In this document: positions 7,737-11,325 of the stretch, in pieces
Numbering within the stretch: the stretch's first letter is position 1
Layout: every line of letters begins with the position of its first letter
Origin: Chloroflexota bacterium
GTDB taxonomy: Bacteria > Chloroflexota > Limnocylindria > Limnocylindrales > CSP1-4
Direction: 5' to 3'
Assembly (NCBI GenBank): GCA_021790375.1
Contig: JAJYEB010000029.1
Span: 1-11,325 of the forward strand
Length of the DNA stretch: 11,325 nt
The notes under the pieces: generated by a model
What the model was told of the DNA's origin: nothing
The model's database searches: none
Seen by the model: the letters and a program-made list of their open reading frames with translations, nothing else
Position numbers and translations under genes: made by a program

Positions 7737-8606
7737 ATGGTTCGCCGTAGCCCGACACTCGCTCGCCAGGCGGCCCTGGAGGTCGTCGATGGCATTCGTT
7801 CGGGCTCGCTCGCGGGTGACGATGGGCTGCTGCCGTCCGAGGCCGCGCTCAGCGTGCGCCTGGGTGTCAGCCGGGCGACCCTGCGCGAGGCCCTTTCGCA
7901 GCTCGAACAGGGCGGGCTGATCGTCCGGCGCCACGGGATCGGCACCTTCGTCAGCCCCGGCGAGCCCCTCCTGGAATCCGGCCTGGAGGAGCTCGAGAGC
8001 ATCGAGACGCTCGCGAAGCGGATCGGGGTCGAGATCCACATGGGCGACTGCGACATCCAGGAGCGAACGGCATCGGCCGCGGAGGCGGAGCTGCTGAAGG
8101 TCCCCGAGGGGACCGCGGTCTTCGCGGTCCGGCGCGTCATGCTCTCGGAAGATCGCCCGGTCGCGTTCCTCGTCGACATCGTTCCGGCCGACGTGGTGGA
8201 TCCGGACGAGCTCCGGCATTCGTTCCACGGTTCGGTGCTGGACCTGCTGCTGAACCGGGGCGGCCCGGCGCTCACGCAGTCCCACACCGAGATCACCGCG
8301 GAGGCGGCGGACGACGAGCTCGCCCGCTCGCTGCGCCTCCGCGAGGGGGACCCCCTGCTCAGGCTCCGCGCGCAGCTCTACACCACCGACGGGCGCATCG
8401 TGGACTACTCGCTCAGTCACTTCGTCCCCGGTCACTTCCGGTTCCACGTCGTGCGCCGCGTGGGCCAGCGCTCGCCGCTCGCGGCGGAGTTCCGGGCGGC
8501 ATCGGGCGAGCGCCAGGTATCGGGCGAGCCCCAGGTATCGGGCGAGCGCCCGGCATCGGGCGAGCCCCAGGCATCGGGCGAGCGCCAGGGGGTGCTGGCG
8601 CCGTGA
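7737..8606 (+). CDS. GntR-family transcriptional regulator, HutC/UTRA type
   Basis: DNA-binding regulator of 289 aa. Residues 8-72 form the winged helix of the GntR family: LPSEAALSVRLGVSRATLREAL carries the recognition helix, followed by QGGLIVRRHGIGTFV for the wing. Residues about 95-240 are the ligand-binding UTRA domain of the HutC subfamily, ending in the characteristic FRFHVVRR. The ATG at 7737 has GGGAGG at 7724-7729, 7 nt away. Residues about 256-283 are an added tail of SGE-type hexapeptides encoded by a tandem repeat, not part of the usual domain. It is the first gene of the enzyme operon and faces the transporter operon. It is therefore the likely regulator of both through the three 25-bp elements, with a substrate or catabolite as effector (inference). 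Confidence 0.93.
   Translation: MVRRSPTLARQAALEVVDGIRSGSLAGDDGLLPSEAALSVRLGVSRATLREALSQLEQGGLIVRRHGIGTFVSPGEPLLESGLEELESIETLAKRIGVEIHMGDCDIQERTASAAEAELLKVPEGTAVFAVRRVMLSEDRPVAFLVDIVPADVVDPDELRHSFHGSVLDLLLNRGGPALTQSHTEITAEAADDELARSLRLREGDPLLRLRAQLYTTDGRIVDYSLSHFVPGHFRFHVVRRVGQRSPLAAEFRAASGERQVSGEPQVSGERPASGEPQASGERQGVLAP
8499..8588 (+). repeat. 18-bp tandem repeat, five copies, in the 3' end of gntR
   Basis: Units at 8499, 8517, 8535, 8553 and 8571 follow the pattern GYATCGGGCGAGCSCCAG, with few differences. Each encodes six residues (ASGERQ, VSGEPQ, VSGERP, ASGEPQ, ASGERQ). The period is a multiple of three, so copy-number changes keep the frame. The tail is hydrophilic and probably disordered. 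Confidence 0.92.
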
Positions 8607-8697
8607 GCCCGTAGGCGGGAGCGCCCACGGCTTCGGTCGATCTCCGCGACCCCCATCGCAGCAACCCAGTCGGCATCCCACAGGAGGACGGTGACCA

Positions 8698-9651
8698 ATG
8701 CGCAGCTTCGCAGGCCGCGACATCCTTTCGCTCAAGGACTTCAGTCGCGACGAGTTCTTTCGCGTGTTCCAGGTCGCCAACGACCTGCGCCCCTTCGCGC
8801 GGGATCGGCGGAACACTGACCTGCTGAAGAACAAGACGATGCTGACCGCGTTCTACCAGCCGAGCACCCGCACGCGGCTGTCGCACGAGGCCGCCATGCT
8901 TCGGCTCGGCGGGAGCGTGCTGGGCTTCTCCGACGCGAAGATGACCCGGGCCGGCGACTTCTACCAGGAGTCGATCAAGGACACCTTCCACATGCTGGAG
9001 TACTACGCGGACGTCATCGCGATCCGCCACTTCCAGCAGGGCGCGCCGGCGGAGGCCGCGAAGTGGGCGTCCGTGCCGGTCATCAACTGCGGCGACGGCT
9101 GGGGCGAGCATCCCACCCAGGTCCTCACCGACCTCTACACGATCCTCCTCGAGAAGGGCACGCTCGACGGCCTGACCTACCTGCTGGTCGGCGACATGCG
9201 CATGCGCACGATGCACTCGATCCTCTACGCGCTGTCGCAGTTCGACGCGAGGGCGATCGTGGTGGGCCCGCCCGACATGAGCCTGCTGCCCGAGTTCAAG
9301 GCCGAGATCGACCTGCTGAACGTGGACTACGTCGAGGCCGGCGATGTGCGGGACGTGATCCAGGACGCCGACATCATCTACATGGAGCCGGTCGTCCAGG
9401 CCGACTACACCGCCTCGCGCCAGGAGCGGGGCGACAAGGTGGGGCTCACGCCGCCGGAATACTGCGTCACCCGCGAGCTCCTGCGCGAGAAGGCCAAGCG
9501 CAGCTCGATCATCCTGCACTCCCTGCCGCGCATGGACGAGCTCCTGCCCGACGTCGACCAGACCCGCCACCAGCGCTACTGGGCGGAGGCCTTCAACGGC
9601 GTCGCGCTCAAGATGGGGCTCCTGGCGCTCATCCTCGGCGCGGCCGAGTAG
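8698..9651 (+). CDS. aspartate-transcarbamylase-like carbamoyltransferase, probably catabolic
   Basis: Cytoplasmic transcarbamylase of 317 aa, close to the usual 300-320. The carbamoyl-phosphate site is intact: PSTRTR (Ser56-Thr57-Arg58-Thr59-Arg60), Arg110 in AIRH, HPTQ (138-141) and HSLPR (274-278; ATCases usually have HPLPR). The C-terminal run to WAEAFNGVALKMGLLALIL is also ATCase-like. The amino-acid site is not. The loop with the ATCase Lys84 (KKGET in E. coli) is replaced by AGDFYQES, and the segment with Arg229 (MTRVQ in E. coli) reads MEPVVQ. Aspartate is therefore unlikely to be the partner. AGGAGG at 8682-8687 sits 10 nt before the ATG. The gene follows gntR by 91 bp and a second transcarbamylase follows after 25 bp. 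I infer a ureido-compound phosphorolysis role; the substrate is unknown, with N-carbamoyl-beta-alanine one candidate. Confidence 0.85.
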   Translation: MRSFAGRDILSLKDFSRDEFFRVFQVANDLRPFARDRRNTDLLKNKTMLTAFYQPSTRTRLSHEAAMLRLGGSVLGFSDAKMTRAGDFYQESIKDTFHMLEYYADVIAIRHFQQGAPAEAAKWASVPVINCGDGWGEHPTQVLTDLYTILLEKGTLDGLTYLLVGDMRMRTMHSILYALSQFDARAIVVGPPDMSLLPEFKAEIDLLNVDYVEAGDVRDVIQDADIIYMEPVVQADYTASRQERGDKVGLTPPEYCVTRELLREKAKRSSIILHSLPRMDELLPDVDQTRHQRYWAEAFNGVALKMGLLALILGAAE

Positions 9652-9676
9652 CCGCGACCGAGCGAGGAGACGTCGG

Positions 9677-10654
9677 ATGCAGACGAACCTGCGAGGCCGC
9701 GACCTGATCGGCAGCCAGGACTGGTCGAAGGAGGAGCTCCAGACCGCGCTCGAGGTTGCCGCGCAGCTGAAGCGTGACCAGGCCCTCGGGATCCGGACCC
9801 CGTACCTGCGGGAGCGGGTCCTCGCCATGCTGTTCTTCTTCTCCAGCACCCGCACCCGTGCCTCGTTCGAGGCGGGGATGGCGCAGCTGGGCGGGCATGC
9901 CCAGTTCATCGAAAGCCGCACCACCCAGATCGCCCACGGCGACACGCCCAAGGAGATCGGCGAGATCCTTGGCCGCTACAACGACGGGATCGCGATCCGG
10001 AACGTGGACTGGGGCGTGGGCAACAGGTACATCAACGACGTGGCCGCCGCGAGCCGCGTGCCCGTCCTCAACATGCAGTGCGAGCTGTTCCACCCGTTCC
10101 AGGTGCTCGCCGACCTCTTCACGATCCACGAGAAGTTCGGGGATCCGCGGGGGAAGACCATCACGGTCAGCTGGGCGTACGCGTCCAGCTACCAGAAGCC
10201 GATGAGCGTCCCGATCGACCTGACCCTGCTCGCCACCCGGTTCGGGATGAACGTCCGGCTGGTCCACCCGCCGGAATTCAGGCTGGTGCCCGAGCTGGTC
10301 GATCAGGCCGCCGAGAACGCCCGGCGGTCCGGCGGCAGCCTCGAGCTGATGGATGACTTCGACGCGGGGATCCGCGGTTCCGAGATCGTCTACGCCAAGA
10401 GCTGGGGCCCCCTGCTCGTCGCGAAGGACGACGCGGACGGCGCGGCGATCTCCGCCCGCTACACCGACTGGATCACCGACGGGCGGCGCATGGCGACGGC
10501 GTCGCCGGATGCGATCTTCATGCACCCGCTCCCGGCCGACCGGAACGTGGAGGTGACCGACGAGGTGGTCGACGGCCCGCACTCGGTGGTCTACGACGAG
10601 GCCGAGAACCGGCTTCACGTCCAGAAGGCGGTGATGGCGCTCACGATGCGATGA
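9677..10654 (+). CDS. YgeW-like knotted carbamoyltransferase
   Basis: Transcarbamylase of 325 aa from the ornithine/acetylornithine-type branch. The carbamoyl-phosphate loop is SSTRTR (Ser57 to Arg61). The HPTQ motif appears as HPFQ (139-142) and the usual HCLP as HPLPAD (283-288), so the Cys found in ornithine enzymes is Pro. TVSWAYASSYQKPMSVP, starting about residue 163, and TRFGMNVRLVHP resemble the proline-rich knot-forming region of YgeW and acetylornithine transcarbamylase. This makes a knotted fold likely. GAGGAGA at 9664-9670 lies 6 nt before the ATG. In enterobacteria ygeW belongs to an anaerobic purine-catabolism cluster; its exact substrate is not settled to my knowledge. Here it is paired with an ATCase-like paralogue and a carbamate kinase, which favours breakdown of ureido compounds over arginine synthesis. 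Ordinary ornithine carbamoyltransferase is less likely because of the insertion and motif changes. Confidence 0.85.
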   Translation: MQTNLRGRDLIGSQDWSKEELQTALEVAAQLKRDQALGIRTPYLRERVLAMLFFFSSTRTRASFEAGMAQLGGHAQFIESRTTQIAHGDTPKEIGEILGRYNDGIAIRNVDWGVGNRYINDVAAASRVPVLNMQCELFHPFQVLADLFTIHEKFGDPRGKTITVSWAYASSYQKPMSVPIDLTLLATRFGMNVRLVHPPEFRLVPELVDQAAENARRSGGSLELMDDFDAGIRGSEIVYAKSWGPLLVAKDDADGAAISARYTDWITDGRRMATASPDAIFMHPLPADRNVEVTDEVVDGPHSVVYDEAENRLHVQKAVMALTMR

Positions 10655-10715
10655 ATCCAGCCGCCGGCCGCATGCCGGGGGGATCACGGGCCGGGACCAG
10701 TTGCCGAGGAATGCC

Positions 10716-11325
10716 ATGAGCAAGGTCGCGGTTGTCGCCGTCGGCGGCAACTCGCTCATCAAGGACAAGGACCACCAGACGATCCCCGATCAGTACGCGG
10801 CGGCCGTGGAGTCGAGCCGGCACATCGTGGCCATGATCGAGCAGGGCTGGGACGTGCTGCTGACGCACGGGAATGGCCCCCAGGTGGGGTACATCCTGCG
10901 CCGCTCCGAGCTGTCGCGCGGCGAGCTGCACCCGGTTCCGCTCGACTACTGCGGCGCCGACACGCAGGGCGCGATCGGGTACATGTTCCAGCAGGCGCTG
11001 CGCAACGAGTTCCGGCGGCGCGGGATCGAGAAGCAGACGGCCACCGTCATCACCCAGACGCTGGTCGACCGGAGCGATCCCGCCTTCCAGAACCCCACCA
11101 AGCCGATCGGCTCGTTCATGGACGAGGCGACCGCCCGGGCCCACGCGGGCGCCGAGGGCTGGAACGTCGTGGAGGACGCCGGGCGAGGCTGGCGCCGCGT
11201 GGTGCCGTCCCCCATGCCGGTGAAGATCGTCGAGTTTCCCGCCGTCGTCACCCTCATCGCGGCCGGGTTCACGGTGATCGCCTCGGGGGGCGGCGGCATC
11301 CCGGTGGTCGCCGAGGACGGCCAGC
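10716..11325 (+). CDS. arcC: carbamate kinase, 5' part (runs off the window)
   Basis: Makes ATP from carbamoyl phosphate and ADP, the last step of fermentative ureide and arginine breakdown, in the cytoplasm. The visible 203 codons are about two thirds of the usual 310. Motifs of the amino-acid-kinase fold are clear: VGGNSLI (9-15), THGNGPQVG (50-58), CGADTQGAIGYM (79-90) and ASGGGGIPV (189-197). The ATG at 10716 has GAGGA at 10706-10710, 5 nt away; another ATG at 10711 is in a different frame. It lies 61 bp after the YgeW-like gene, in the same direction. The adjacent transcarbamylases would supply carbamoyl phosphate. It is incomplete only because the window ends. Confidence 0.93.
   Translation, partial: MSKVAVVAVGGNSLIKDKDHQTIPDQYAAAVESSRHIVAMIEQGWDVLLTHGNGPQVGYILRRSELSRGELHPVPLDYCGADTQGAIGYMFQQALRNEFRRRGIEKQTATVITQTLVDRSDPAFQNPTKPIGSFMDEATARAHAGAEGWNVVEDAGRGWRRVVPSPMPVKIVEFPAVVTLIAAGFTVIASGGGGIPVVAEDGQ

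Noticed and set aside
7170..8588. The 18-bp repeat arrays as a CRISPR.
   Set aside because: The units are directly adjacent with no spacers, are too short, and one array lies in a coding region. No cas genes are present.
8635..8651. Hairpin GGTCG-N7-CGACC between gntR and the first transcarbamylase.
   Set aside because: The stem is weak with no T-run. It is probably chance in GC-rich DNA and not a terminator.
8698..9651. Annotation as biosynthetic pyrB.
   Set aside because: The aspartate-side Lys and Arg appear lost, and the neighbours are a YgeW-like enzyme, carbamate kinase and a catabolic-type regulator rather than pyr genes.
10664..10678. Hairpin CCGGC-CGCAT-GCCGG between the YgeW-like gene and carbamate kinase, as a terminator.
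   Set aside because: The stem is only 5 bp with no T-run, and the kinase has its own ribosome-binding site in an evident operon. At most it is a processing or pausing stem.

Overview
This is a high-GC bacterial window with tightly packed operons, lipoprotein export by a lipobox and several TTG or GTG starts. Base composition and the Ala/Pro/Ser-rich lipoprotein linker suggest Chloroflexota (an uncultured soil or freshwater lineage) or Actinomycetota. That placement is inference only; no rRNA or other marker gene is present.

Layout. On the + strand, 76-1611 encodes a CoA-acylating methylmalonate/malonate-semialdehyde dehydrogenase. It converges, across a 24-bp gap with a GC-rich dyad, on a four-gene minus-strand operon (6650 down to 1636). 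That operon encodes a complete BMP-family (nucleoside/purine-type) ABC importer: lipoprotein receptor, double-domain ATPase and two permeases. Its genes overlap or lie within 52 bp of each other. A gene-free stretch of about 1.09 kb (6651-7736) follows. To its right, on the + strand, are a HutC-type GntR regulator (7737-8606), an aspartate-transcarbamylase-like enzyme (8698-9651), a YgeW-like knotted transcarbamylase (9677-10654) and the first two thirds of a carbamate kinase (10716 to the window end).

How the genes may work together. The importer could bring in a nucleoside, nucleobase or ureide. Unseen enzymes would convert it to one or more ureido (carbamoyl-amino) compounds. The two transcarbamylases, run in the phosphorolytic direction, would release carbamoyl phosphate, and carbamate kinase would use that to make ATP. 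The semialdehyde dehydrogenase would fit the carbon end of reductive pyrimidine breakdown (beta-alanine to malonate semialdehyde to acetyl-CoA). No ring-opening enzyme lies inside the window, so the substrate is inferred.

Regulation. The long intergenic region holds three diverged copies of a 25-bp element, at 7064-7088, 7369-7393 and 7668-7692. The outer two each lie just downstream of a matching promoter-like module (ATGGCACTTGGGG, then exactly 18 bp, then a YAYAAG hexamer). One module points at the transporter operon and the other at the gntR-enzyme operon. This looks like a divergently transcribed, jointly controlled catabolic regulon with the GntR protein as the obvious candidate regulator. 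It is the most distinctive structure in the window. The same region also holds an 18-bp tandem repeat and short ATG-UCR-GAY-GAC reading frames inside the elements.
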